This document shows positions 51,201 to 61,699 of a DNA stretch of 64,000 nucleotides, in pieces (the first letter of the stretch is position 1; each line of letters starts with the position of its first letter). A program made the position numbers and the translations under genes. Source of the DNA: Scheffersomyces stipitis CBS 6054. Its lineage: Eukaryota > Ascomycota > Pichiomycetes > Serinales > Debaryomycetaceae. The DNA lies in assembly GCF_000209165.1 (NCBI RefSeq), contig NC_009046.1, forward strand, positions 682,001 through 746,000, given 5' to 3'. Below the pieces are notes generated by a model. The model was not told the origin of the DNA. It saw nothing but the letters and a program-made list of their open reading frames with translations, and made no database searches.

Positions 51201-52493
51201 GACGAAGTCGATTTGAGAGACGATACTAACATCACTGATTTGATGGAATTCACAGATTTCATCGATGTAGAGAACATCAGTTTCTCGACTTCTCCACGTC
51301 AAATGGATCCCGAGTCTCCAGCAAAGTCTTCAACTTCTCCAAGAAGAAGAGTCCAAGTAGACTCTCCAGTTCCACAGACTCTTGAAGTGCCATGCGTTCA
51401 ATCGACTTCCCCATCTCCTGCTCCGGTAATCAACATTCAATCACCAGTAATAACGCCTCCATCGAGTCAGGAAATGGATGTCACTTCGGAAAAGTTCAGG
51501 GCTTCTCTCTCTCCTTCACCAGAAATCACGGAAAAGAAAACTCTACTGGAACAATTCCAACATACGTCGTCTATTCCTAGATCTCCGATCTCCTTAGGTG
51601 AGGAGTCTGAAGTAGAAGAACATTCTAGTGAAGAGGAAGAAGACGATGCCAATGATGCCTTTTCATACACTAACGAACGTGGCTTGCTTGAGTCTTCTCC
51701 TATCTTGGAAGCAGCATACAAGGTATCCAACAATTCTCCTATCATAGATGAGAATGGAAGAAGTGTCTTCAACAACAGACCAATCTCGATGTCCTTCAGA
51801 GGTATGAAACCACCTGCTTTCGCAGGTAAGATTGCGCAGCATGATATCAGAAGTAGTGAATCCCATCAATCATTCACCCTTTCATTTGCGGAAGATTCCT
51901 CGAGTAATGGCGTAGGAGGTGGATTTGGTTCCTCATCTGAAGAAGAAGATATCGAGGATGAAGAAGAAGTAGAAGAAGTAGAAGAAGTCGAAGAAGAGGA
52001 AAAGGAAAATGTAATTCCACCTCCAAGCAACTACAATGTTGCTGTATCTCCTCCAAAAATCAACAGCAAGAAGTTTGGGAATGTTTCCACGACTGATAAT
52101 TACAACTACAATTATGCTAATGTTTTACCTCCTCCACCCAAGAACTTCATTCTCAACAAGATTCCTTCTATTTCAGACTCTTCTGCCAACTCTTCTCCAA
52201 AGTCTTTCAGTTCCATAATTTCAAGAAAATGGAGAAAGAACTCACCAACTTCTAATGCACAGTCGCAATTCAATAGCCCAAGAATTCCTACGAAACTGGA
52301 TGGTGTTCGTTTCAGCTCCAGAATCATCTTGTACGATACCTACAACGGAGAAGAATACGACAGACACCCCGACACTGCCACTTGTAACCAGTTGACTCCG
52401 TTATTGGCCCAGCAGATCAAGGACGAATTGAACACATTCAAGAGTCAGATGGAAATCCATGTGGACTCCAGATGTCATACTCATTTCTTTTAA
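48279..52493 (+). CDS. BNI4: Bud-neck scaffold Bni4 (Glc7 targeting)
   Basis: 1404 residues, larger than the yeast protein (892) but mostly low-complexity Ser/Pro/Thr and Glu-rich sequence. The conserved piece is the last 62 residues: VRFSS, a PP1-docking RVxF-type motif, then DTYNGEEYDRHPDTATCNQLTPLLAQQIKDELNTFKSQMEIHVDSRCHTHFF. The distance from VxF to the C-terminus equals that of yeast Bni4 (V831 of 892). An acidic block with three EEV repeats lies near residues 1229-1240. Bni4 brings the Glc7 phosphatase and, via Chs4, chitin synthase III to the septin ring at the bud neck. It follows the globin gene on the same strand and precedes CSL4, exactly as YNL234W-YNL233W-YNL232W. Aim44, with a similar tail, is the alternative but does not fit the synteny. 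Confidence 0.86.
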   Translation: MSNDLEEFLLNDNFYSGPANPTKHINNFRNSIHIKNLISSKSLNKSLLSPSEKTGFMKSSPSMKALESILNDKSDSGYPSVKGAPPIIEEEPEELPALLSTERMPTNHFQASHASHGSNSGSSAVTANTVSSTVGTVSTVATSESLVHEKDHGVSLGSQYTLHNPSVHSIQLFETARSTQSQIVEPQSEAQSTTTSHKRYPSTIDESSGYTTDDTPVLAQPATFHNIKTIYYNSPQLKIVEHKVEDDTLVEEESKAAAPSNATSTTIPPKRNKDIQTINIEDNSETSSTKKAKRESFLMASGFSKDDSERVDYRKTTHKNNISYPDNMSENFRTRDKNRHKNSRENFASNETTAKTTSETVTQGSIAPIVNESVKPLDSIKAQIPAAAPTDTHAVTANAPRFIQPVVNFAHKSLGAKKPQNFSTDDPASTTPSGEGVISSTNSTISTAPVTATSTSGTRSLLPPAPLLKPALHQLQPPPDFALKNRRIGPSKEFHESQLGQTQDESLQNNLNQTQSSLPQTRSLLDSPNPQETLASSPRRSPHIRSNSAFSLSLSKPFTSNKNPSSPALSSHRRSNTVGDIPSVAMLSTATLAAEPATSKKFSFKALFKLKSKNHLLNDPNINLNIATYSASNPKKLSSKSYSSPNISTIGEKTKPKPSVPTPSSSSGSLLNVFKKNKSVDNLTKLKAKQNKHEASQASKKPKISAKSNKKSVEVEKPIGSGLSPDPEQTLKHGISNVNFIREVSDEDIDIPLIQEVQVQHPVAPAATIRIPEFVPEYSAAPVEDPISDEETAYDEHNLLLHPPTKLQNTRFGEEMKLVGEDYGSPFVVTYNSTQNSPEKRLEVPASGIHLHDSVRDEVSKSQQLLGEALFPKSLSAQEVESIVSLERSRSMRSIKSSKRNSFINYDGNNENVIHYNGPASSPAPSGIGRSNSILKNSNSRRNLANDINNSIDAAFVATVSATPPLAPQSTFAPDEVDLRDDTNITDLMEFTDFIDVENISFSTSPRQMDPESPAKSSTSPRRRVQVDSPVPQTLEVPCVQSTSPSPAPVINIQSPVITPPSSQEMDVTSEKFRASLSPSPEITEKKTLLEQFQHTSSIPRSPISLGEESEVEEHSSEEEEDDANDAFSYTNERGLLESSPILEAAYKVSNNSPIIDENGRSVFNNRPISMSFRGMKPPAFAGKIAQHDIRSSESHQSFTLSFAEDSSSNGVGGGFGSSSEEEDIEDEEEVEEVEEVEEEEKENVIPPPSNYNVAVSPPKINSKKFGNVSTTDNYNYNYANVLPPPPKNFILNKIPSISDSSANSSPKSFSSIISRKWRKNSPTSNAQSQFNSPRIPTKLDGVRFSSRIILYDTYNGEEYDRHPDTATCNQLTPLLAQQIKDELNTFKSQMEIHVDSRCHTHFF
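51963..52000 (+). repeat. GAAGAAGTA 9-bp coding repeat in BNI4
   Basis: Three copies of GAAGAAGTN (Glu-Glu-Val) followed by a degenerate fourth; encodes an acidic EEV tract. Length variation in multiples of 9 bp would preserve frame. Confidence 0.75.
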
Positions 52494-52747
52494 TTCATCA
52501 CTTTGACTTTAATTTTAATTTAGGTTTTCTATACATCTTTTAGTTAGCATTTTCATACCAGCACAAGCTTTCAGTGACACAATAAAATAATGACATACAA
52601 AACAATACAAGGAGAAAACTAACGAGACATAAGTTGGACTTCCGAGTAAAATTGGATTATCTATAACGCTATTAGACCTATTCAAGACTTCTGGCTTACT
52701 TCTATTATATCTCTTTTTTTCTAGGATGGAGTTGAATATTACTTAGC

Positions 52748-52987
52748 TTACTTCAGCTGTTCAGCATGCTGAGCATGTGCACTTTGAAAAATTCTGTTCA
52801 ACACAGCATAATCCTTAGAATCAATGACTGCCACAACCTTTTCTGGCTCTTCCATTATCACGACTACATACTGGTTGTTTCTGAAATCCAAACAGGTAGT
52901 AGAGGCCCAAGAGGCACCATCGTACTCAGCAAGAGTAACTACTGGAGGCTTATCATTCACAAATTCTGGGTACATATCCAAAACCAA
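52748..52987 (-). CDS. Small unrecognised conserved-looking protein, 5' exon uncertain
   Basis: 79 residues from the internal ATG at 52987: MVLDMYPEFVNDKPPV, then YDGASWASTTCLDFRNNQYVVVIMEEPEKVVAVIDSKDYAVLNRIF, reading like a compact alpha/beta domain. I do not recognise it. Upstream in the same frame the sequence stays open (SCGEQLVLD) to a stop near 53030, right after a T7 tract and AG that look like a splice acceptor. A separate frame from ATG 53121 (MQILDFRAICHLENEF...) also looks coding, so the true gene is probably spliced with a first exon between about 53020 and 53121; no donor of standard sequence fits phase cleanly. It sits between BNI4 and CSL4, which are directly adjacent in S. 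cerevisiae. Confidence 0.5.
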   Translation of the reverse strand: MVLDMYPEFVNDKPPVVTLAEYDGASWASTTCLDFRNNQYVVVIMEEPEKVVAVIDSKDYAVLNRIFQSAHAQHAEQLK

Positions 52988-53262
52988 CTGCTCTCCGCAA
53001 CTAAAAAAACAAGCAATAGCTTATATCTACCGGTATCACAATTGTAAGCAGCTGTGAAAGATGAAAAAGATGTAAATTCATTTTCAAGATGGCATATGGC
53101 TCGGAAATCCAATATTTGCATAGTCGGAATTGAAGATTCTCACGTGACAGAATCTTCTTTTTCAATGAGCTGCAACTTTTCTATAATTTAAGAAAATGAG
53201 CTTTTTTACTCTCTGTATCTACAAAACAACGTATACCCGTAAACCCTATTAGCACTCTTTAC

Positions 53263-54147
53263 ATGACAGACATAAAGGGCAAACTTGTAGTTCCAGGCCA
53301 GTACATCACTTCGGCATACAAATTGGATGGTTCATCTCAAAAGCAGATTGAACGATATATTCCAGGCAAAGGTGCTATCATTTCCCAGATCGAACATGAA
53401 GACAAACAGATTCCCGTAGTGGTAGCGACGATTTTGGGACGAGTTATCATACGTGAAATTGAAAGAGACCTCGAGAATGACAAGGCAAAAACCAGCAGTA
53501 ATTACAACAATATAAAGTCCCATGTTGTGGTGGTAGTACCCAAGTCAAACTCATACATTGATTACAATATCGAAGTAGGTAGCAATATTCTAGAAGATTC
53601 GAATATTTCAATCAACTTGCCAAAAGAGAATGATGTAGTATTAGTGAAAATCACTAAGATCACTCAGAAACAGGTTTACTGCGAGATTCTCTCTGTTGAG
53701 GGCCATGGAAACGTTTTGTCTGATGGAGGAATTGGAGCCAATGGAGAATTAGCTCACGATTCTTTGCCCGCCGGTGGAGGCTCACAAAACTTATCAAACC
53801 ACCAAACGATTGCTTCAAGCCAAGCTACAGCCTTAGGAGCACAAAGCAATGACATAGGTGAGAACTTCAAAGGTATAATAAGATCGCAAGATATCAGATC
53901 TACAGACAGAGACAAGGTTAAAGTCATTGACAGCTACAAGCCAGGTGATATTGTCCGTGCTTTGATTATCAGTTTGGGTGATGGTTCTAATTACTACTTG
54001 AGCACAGCAAGAAACGACTTGGGAGTAATATTTGCCAAAAGTGAGAATGGTAGTGGAAATTTGATGTATCCTATCGATTGGCAGAACATGATGGATGTTC
54101 AGTCTGGCTTGATAGAGAAGAGAAAGTGCGCCAATCCATTTGCATAG
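53263..54147 (+). CDS. CSL4: RNA exosome cap subunit Csl4
   Basis: 294 residues (yeast 292). N-terminal domain begins VVPGQYIT, the barrel-sandwich part of Csl4; the central S1 RNA-binding domain (about 110-255) contains ENDVVLVKITKITQKQVYCEILSVEG and FKGIIRSQDIRSTDRDKVKVIDSYKPGDIVRALIISLG; and the C-terminus GVIFAKSE...MYPIDWQNMMDVQSGLIEKRKCANPF is the zinc-ribbon-derived end shared by the family. A Gly/Asn/Ser insert near 155-195 interrupts the S1 domain. Csl4 is one of three cap proteins (with Rrp4 and Rrp40) on the nine-subunit exosome that processes rRNA and degrades RNA in nucleus and cytosol. Position between BNI4 and PDR16 matches S. cerevisiae. Confidence 0.95.
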   Translation: MTDIKGKLVVPGQYITSAYKLDGSSQKQIERYIPGKGAIISQIEHEDKQIPVVVATILGRVIIREIERDLENDKAKTSSNYNNIKSHVVVVVPKSNSYIDYNIEVGSNILEDSNISINLPKENDVVLVKITKITQKQVYCEILSVEGHGNVLSDGGIGANGELAHDSLPAGGGSQNLSNHQTIASSQATALGAQSNDIGENFKGIIRSQDIRSTDRDKVKVIDSYKPGDIVRALIISLGDGSNYYLSTARNDLGVIFAKSENGSGNLMYPIDWQNMMDVQSGLIEKRKCANPFA

Positions 54148-54423
54148 TCTTACATATATATCGATTTTGTATCGTAATTATATATTTATAGATTCTATAT
54201 CAAAAATTAGAATCGTATCTATAAAATCACATTAGTAGTAATAGTCTATGGAATATATTTATGTACTTTATTATGGATTATATGGATGATAATGTATATG
54301 ATACCAGATTAAAGGAAATATGTAGTAATTATAGTATAGACGCAGGCAGTATAACAACTTGCCAGCTCTAGCAGTGATGTATCTATAAACAAAATTGAAC
54401 AATTCATTAGATTATGGGTTCAG

Positions 54424-56955
<2,532 letters not shown>

Positions 56956-57399
56956 ATGGCCTCGTGGGAACAAGTAAGGTTCACGTTAACGCCCAGAAGC
57001 AAGGGCACCTATCTCATCACCGACGAAGTTCTCGGCAAGCTTCCGCAAATCAAATCCTACGAAGTAGGCATCTTGCATCTTTTCCTCCAACACACATCTG
57101 CAGCCATATCACTAAATGAAAACTGTGATCCTGACGTTAGAGTCGACATGAACCATGCCTTGGACAGAGTGGCTCCGGAAGGTAACTACTATATCCACGC
57201 TGACGAAGGCCCAGACGACATGCCTGGCCATGTGAAAAGTACAGTTGTAGGAGTCAGCTTGAGTATTCCTATCTCCAATGGCAGGTTGGCCACAGGAACA
57301 TGGCAAGGCATCTATTTGCTTGAGTTCAGAGCATACAGACACGCCAGAAGAATAGTTGCTACGATCAATGGCCAGAAAAAGACCTCGACTCCATCATGA
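56956..57399 (+). CDS. UPF0047/YjbQ-family protein
   Basis: 147 residues from the ATG at 56956; the frame opens upstream only with a GTG. Whole protein is the UPF0047 (secondary thiamine-phosphate synthase-like) domain: LHLFLQHTSAAISLNENCDPDVRVDMNHALDRVAPEGNYYIHADEGPDDMPGHVKSTVVGVSLSIPISNGRLATGTWQGIYLLEFR. The conserved His in LQHTSA, H in HADEGPDDMPGHVKS and the GTWQG(I/V) turn are intact; the family forms trimeric beta-sandwiches with a metal-like site. Bacterial YjbQ can suppress thiamine-phosphate synthase loss, but the physiological role in fungi is not settled. No gene name assigned. Confidence 0.92.
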   Translation: MASWEQVRFTLTPRSKGTYLITDEVLGKLPQIKSYEVGILHLFLQHTSAAISLNENCDPDVRVDMNHALDRVAPEGNYYIHADEGPDDMPGHVKSTVVGVSLSIPISNGRLATGTWQGIYLLEFRAYRHARRIVATINGQKKTSTPS

Positions 57400-57571
57400 G
57401 CTCATACTGAAAGTACCATGAAATTCCATTTCATCCTTTGAACACAATAAACTTCATCCTTATAACATCATAACATCATTAAATTAGCTTATGCCATGTG
57501 CTTCATGTACATCATGAGTACCATTGGTCTCCACAATATATAGTAGACAATAAAGATCATTTTAGAAAGAT

Positions 57572-58840
57572 TCATTTAGACTCGTATACTCTTGTACTGT
57601 AGTCGCGCAAGATTGTTTCCTTCTGTAGCTCAAGACCTTCCAAAAGAGTCTGAAGTTCAGACATCTTTCGGGCCAGCTCGTCTGTCACCAAATTCAACCA
57701 CCCATTATGACGAATGCACTTTCTTCTCTCTTGTATACATATTTTGTTTTGGTACCATTCTGCATCGTCAAGCTCGTCCTTCAATCTGCGACCAACCAGT
57801 TCTTGGAACTCCACAAACAAGTCTTGTGAATCTAGAAGTTGCGAAAGAAACGAGCTTGCCAATTCAGAACCTACTACAGAGTTGTCATACAAACAGATAT
57901 CTAACTTCTTCAGCTTCGTCTGCTTTTTAGATTTTTTCAGTGAATCAGGGATCTTTCCATCTGGAAATAACGTTTGCGCCAATTTCTCATTGGCAAGCTT
58001 GATTTTATCCTTCAATTTGGCCAAGTAATCAATCCGTTTTTGCAATTGTTCTATTGATTCATTCACCAGGTCTAATTTACCGTTGACCTTTGTCAAGGCG
58101 GTTCTTGTGTCGTCGGGGAATTCTGACAAGTTTGAACCAGTGTCTTTCAATTTGGTCACCTCGGGCAATTCTGGAAATTCGGAGCCCAAATTCTTCAACT
58201 TCACGTAATTGTCTCCTACGTGGGTCAAGATGTCGTTGACGACTTCAGGCTTCAAATCCTGAATCAATGCTTCTCTATCTACCAAAAGCTGCTTGATGAA
58301 CAACTTGCCATGGGCATCTGTACAATATTTGGAGTTGGAGTCTACTCTAGCAGGTTCGTTACACCACTGAACGCGGCATTTCCTCTTCCATAATGTAAAT
58401 CCAGTACCTTTCCATTGACAAAATTTACAGAAGAACTTGGCTATTAAACCAGAGTTCTCCTTCTTTAGGTTCATACACTTGAAGTGGTACCATTCGTCAC
58501 AGCCATCACACAAGACCATCAATTCCCCATTGTCTGGCTTTCTACATATGCAAAAGAGCTCTTCGCTGTTGAGATCAAACTTGGGAGCATTGGTGAACTT
58601 CTTGTACTGTCTGGCTAGTTCCTCAAACGACTCTTCTTCGTCTTCGCTTTCGTATTCTTCAGTGCTGATGCCATTTTTCTTTGATGTTTTCACAGTTCTA
58701 GGTTCTACTGACTCGGTCTTCGCTTTCTTGGTGTTATGGACAACTGGTGGAGACTTTCTCTTTCTAGACACTTCTTCGAGTGCCGCCTCCAGGTCCAAAA
58801 GTTTCGGCAATGAAGCTGCTGATTCAACCTTGGCTGCCAT
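57572..58840 (-). CDS. SPP1: Set1C/COMPASS PHD subunit Spp1
   Basis: 422 residues from the ATG at 58840 (MAAKVES). The frame extends 30 codons upstream, but that stretch is hydrophobic and unlike the family. A PHD finger lies at C97-C141 (FCICRKPDNGELMVLCDGCDEWYHFKCMN...FFCKFC) with the aromatic-cage-type Trp in DEWYHF. It is followed by a second Cys/His cluster (C155, C160, C173, H177; KCRVQWCNEPARVDSNSKYCTDAHG) that is diagnostic of Spp1/CFP1. The C-terminal half is coiled coil and a conserved QERRKCIRHNGWLNLV element that contacts Set1 in the family. Spp1 binds H3K4me3 and stimulates H3K4 trimethylation; in meiosis it links to double-strand-break sites. A basic, acidic N-terminus holds likely NLS (KRK, KKAK). 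Confidence 0.92.
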   Translation of the reverse strand: MAAKVESAASLPKLLDLEAALEEVSRKRKSPPVVHNTKKAKTESVEPRTVKTSKKNGISTEEYESEDEEESFEELARQYKKFTNAPKFDLNSEELFCICRKPDNGELMVLCDGCDEWYHFKCMNLKKENSGLIAKFFCKFCQWKGTGFTLWKRKCRVQWCNEPARVDSNSKYCTDAHGKLFIKQLLVDREALIQDLKPEVVNDILTHVGDNYVKLKNLGSEFPELPEVTKLKDTGSNLSEFPDDTRTALTKVNGKLDLVNESIEQLQKRIDYLAKLKDKIKLANEKLAQTLFPDGKIPDSLKKSKKQTKLKKLDICLYDNSVVGSELASSFLSQLLDSQDLFVEFQELVGRRLKDELDDAEWYQNKICIQERRKCIRHNGWLNLVTDELARKMSELQTLLEGLELQKETILRDYSTRVYESK

Positions 58841-59115
58841 ATTAGGATGTATATACAATAAGAGGAAAGAAGGAAATAACAGAATACGGAATGGAGTAAA
58901 GAGTGGAGAAGTAGAGCAATTTAGTTGCAATAGTCTATCTATTTTTCTAGATGTTACAGTCCTGCGTATACTCTGGGCATGAAAAAGATTACTTAATCGG
59001 CGCGCTTTCTTAGTCCACTGAGTATTATAGTCATTTGGTTAACTTCTTTGGATTACAATTTGAAGATTCTTCCCTAATTGTGAAGGTGAATCTTTCTTGA
59101 TCTCAATATACAACT

Positions 59116-59124
59116 ATGATATAG
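59116..59124 (+). promoter_or_regulatory. Minimal uORF before MGS1
   Basis: ATG-ATA-TAG, a two-codon upstream ORF ending 2 bp before the MGS1 ATG at 59127 and out of frame with it. Such a uORF could lower initiation at the main start; whether the transcript begins upstream of it is unknown. Confidence 0.4.
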
Positions 59125-59126
59125 CA

Positions 59127-61370
59127 ATGGATTCAACTTGTCCGATCTGTGGAAAACAGCTCTCCCTGCACTTGCTAGAAAGACATGTCAATACTTGCCT
59201 AGATAACCAGGAATCAAAAGAAGTAGAAGAAGTGGAGCAACCTAAAGATGTCCAAGATTTAGACGAAGTCGTAATAGTGGAAGATGAAATAGGCGAAATC
59301 AGGAAAAGGCGACATGGTAGTGACGCGTTTGCTGCTCTAGGCTTGAAAATGGACTCATCGCAAAAGAGACAAAAGCTAGAGCGACTGCAAAAGAGCAAAC
59401 CAACCTTAACTCGTATTCTTATAGAAGAGAAACGATTAAAGTCTGAATCACGTAAGACGTCGGATGAGCTTAAAGAACAATTGGAAAAATTGTCTTCAAG
59501 CAAATCTTATGATGAATCATTAATCTCAACACCATCAGATCAGCCAAAAGTTGTACCAGAACCTCAGGAAGAACCAAAAGAAGCAAAACCACCACCACTT
59601 CAATCAGATATACTTACCAGGGCACAAGAATTGAACAAACTCAAACGTGAAGCAAGTATTCCGTTGGCTCATAGACTAAGACCCAAATCACTAGACGATT
59701 TCTTTGGCCAGGAGAAACTTTTAGGACAAGATGGGATATTACGTAATATTATTAATGCCGATAACATACCATCGTTTATACTCTGGGGAGTACCAGGAGT
59801 AGGAAAAACGTCATTGGCCAGAATAATTGCACACACAACAAATTGTAAATTTGTAGAATTGTCTGGTGCAGAAAGTAATGCCAAAAGACTAAAAGAAGTG
59901 TTTCTCCAGGCAGAAAATGAAAAGCATTTGACTGGCAGAAAGACCATTTTATTCTTGGACGAGATCCATAGATTCAATAAAGCTGTACAAGATTTGCTCC
60001 TTCCTGTGATTGAGAAGGGTGTTCTCACAGTTATTGGTGCCACTACAGAGAATCCTTCTTTCACATTAAACAATGCCTTGCTTTCACGAATGCATACGTT
60101 TGTAATGGAACAATTGACCACAGCAGCGCTAATTAAGATTCTTGCTAGGGCACTTTATCAAGTCAATAAACTTAGAAAGCATCTCTATAATCTCCATTAC
60201 ATCTCACTTAAAAGAGATTCTTTTAAGTACATTGCAGAACTTTCGATGGGAGATTCTAGAGTGGCACTCAATCTCTTGGAGTTCGTCAACGCGTATTTGT
60301 CTACCGATAAGTTTTCGACTAAAAATGGTGAAGAGCAGCCCAAGAAAATGGGAGTTATCAACGTCTCCGCTGAAAGCCTCAAGAGTATACTTAAGTCTAG
60401 AGACTTTCATAACATGTACGATAAACAAGGGGAATCGCACTATGATACAATTAGTGCATTCCATAAATCAGTAAGAGGTTCTGATGCTGATGCTGCGATG
60501 TTTTACTTGGTCAAAATGTTATCTGGTGGAGAAGACCCTCTCTTCATTATTCGTAGAATGATAGTAATGGCTAGTGAAGATATCGGATTGAGAGATAGCT
60601 CATGTTTGCCCTTTGCCATTGCAGCCAAAGAAGCGCTAGAGTTTGTAGGTATGCCTGAAGGAGAAATCATTCTCGCTCACTGCGCAATGAAAATGGCCAG
60701 AGCACCAAAATCAACAAAATCATACAGAGCACTTAGAACTGCACAGCTGCTTCTTCGGGAGAAGCCAGAAATTACTAAGCTTCCTATTCCCATGCATTTG
60801 AGGAATGCTCCAACCAAATTAATGAAAGAACTTGGTTATGGGGATTCCTATAAATACAATCCAGGCTACAAGAATGGTTTAGTCAAACAAACGTACTTCC
60901 CTGAAGGAATGGAAGACGTTCACTTTTTAGAAGAAACGCACTTGGGGGTAGTTGAAGATTCTGATACTTCCCCTGAAGAACAAGCAAGGGCACAAGCACA
61001 AGTAGTCGACTACGAGAATTTTAAGAAAGACCGCATAAAGCAGTTGAAGTTGGAATACTTGAATCGTGTGAAAGCGACAAGACAAGAGACCTTCAATAAA
61101 ATGATGGCTAGATATAAGAAAAACGAAATCACAACAGTACCAGAGGTGCCTCAATATATTGATACTAATTCTAACGGTAAAAAAGAACAAGGGAAAGAGA
61201 AAATTAGTGAACAGGATTCAAGTTCAGATACCGATTACAAAGACAATTTCGAAAAGTCATATGACGAATTTCTTGATCCAGAATCACAACCTGAATATTT
61301 TGAAGGAGACGACACAGGGTACCATTACGATCCAGAGTACCCATTGATTAGAGACGACTATGAAATCTAA
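59127..61370 (+). CDS. MGS1: Mgs1/WHIP AAA+ ATPase
   Basis: 747 residues (yeast 587). N-terminal UBZ4 zinc finger C5, C8, H20, C24 (CPICGKQLSLHLLERHVNTC) binds ubiquitin, expected for recruitment to modified PCNA. A basic/polar linker with NLS-like KRRR follows. The AAA+ core has Walker A GVPGVGKTS (221-229), Walker B FLDEIH (276-281), sensor GATTENPSF and a C-terminal RarA/Mgs1 tetramerisation domain (KSVRGSDADAAMFYLVKML ... PIPMHLRNAPTKLMKELGYGDSYKYNPGY). The last 120 residues are an acidic, charged extension not in yeast. Mgs1/RarA/WRNIP1 acts in replication-fork maintenance and damage tolerance. The frame opens upstream only at a TTG, so the ATG at 59127 is the start. Confidence 0.94.
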   Translation: MDSTCPICGKQLSLHLLERHVNTCLDNQESKEVEEVEQPKDVQDLDEVVIVEDEIGEIRKRRHGSDAFAALGLKMDSSQKRQKLERLQKSKPTLTRILIEEKRLKSESRKTSDELKEQLEKLSSSKSYDESLISTPSDQPKVVPEPQEEPKEAKPPPLQSDILTRAQELNKLKREASIPLAHRLRPKSLDDFFGQEKLLGQDGILRNIINADNIPSFILWGVPGVGKTSLARIIAHTTNCKFVELSGAESNAKRLKEVFLQAENEKHLTGRKTILFLDEIHRFNKAVQDLLLPVIEKGVLTVIGATTENPSFTLNNALLSRMHTFVMEQLTTAALIKILARALYQVNKLRKHLYNLHYISLKRDSFKYIAELSMGDSRVALNLLEFVNAYLSTDKFSTKNGEEQPKKMGVINVSAESLKSILKSRDFHNMYDKQGESHYDTISAFHKSVRGSDADAAMFYLVKMLSGGEDPLFIIRRMIVMASEDIGLRDSSCLPFAIAAKEALEFVGMPEGEIILAHCAMKMARAPKSTKSYRALRTAQLLLREKPEITKLPIPMHLRNAPTKLMKELGYGDSYKYNPGYKNGLVKQTYFPEGMEDVHFLEETHLGVVEDSDTSPEEQARAQAQVVDYENFKKDRIKQLKLEYLNRVKATRQETFNKMMARYKKNEITTVPEVPQYIDTNSNGKKEQGKEKISEQDSSSDTDYKDNFEKSYDEFLDPESQPEYFEGDDTGYHYDPEYPLIRDDYEI

Positions 61371-61699
61371 GTATTAATAGCCAAATATTCCAGTCTTAAG
61401 TTTGAAGGTGTAGTAGTGATTTATGGTATGCACTGGCCGCTGCAGGCTAATCAGTGAATGCGGCACGTGAATAATGGCTGCGAAAAACTGGTGTGCAGAT
61501 AGAGTCGAGGGTGCAAAAAGGTATATAAAGAGCTTTTTGTAAACTTATCAAGAACCTGTTACGTATAAGTCCTTTCTCTCTCTCCTCGACTACAATTCTG
61601 AAACTCGTTAGCCTCACAAGCTTATCTGTGGGTTTATTTATTTAACAACTTTCAGCTATTGTATTTCTGAGTTTTGCGACACCGCTCCAACTCTTCGTG
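61371..61699. other. Intergenic region with strong TATA element
   Basis: 329 bp before the orphan gene. TATATAAA at 61522-61529 and a T/C-rich leader (61560-61600) make a credible promoter; a CACGTG-like GCACGTGA lies at 61464-61471. Confidence 0.5.
61522..61529 (+). promoter_or_regulatory. TATA box of orphan gene
   Basis: TATATAAA, consensus TATAWAW, 171 bp before the ATG at 61700. Confidence 0.5.

Noticed and set aside
57112..57342. Antisense ORF to the UPF0047 gene
   Set aside because: Shadow frame without domain or promoter evidence.
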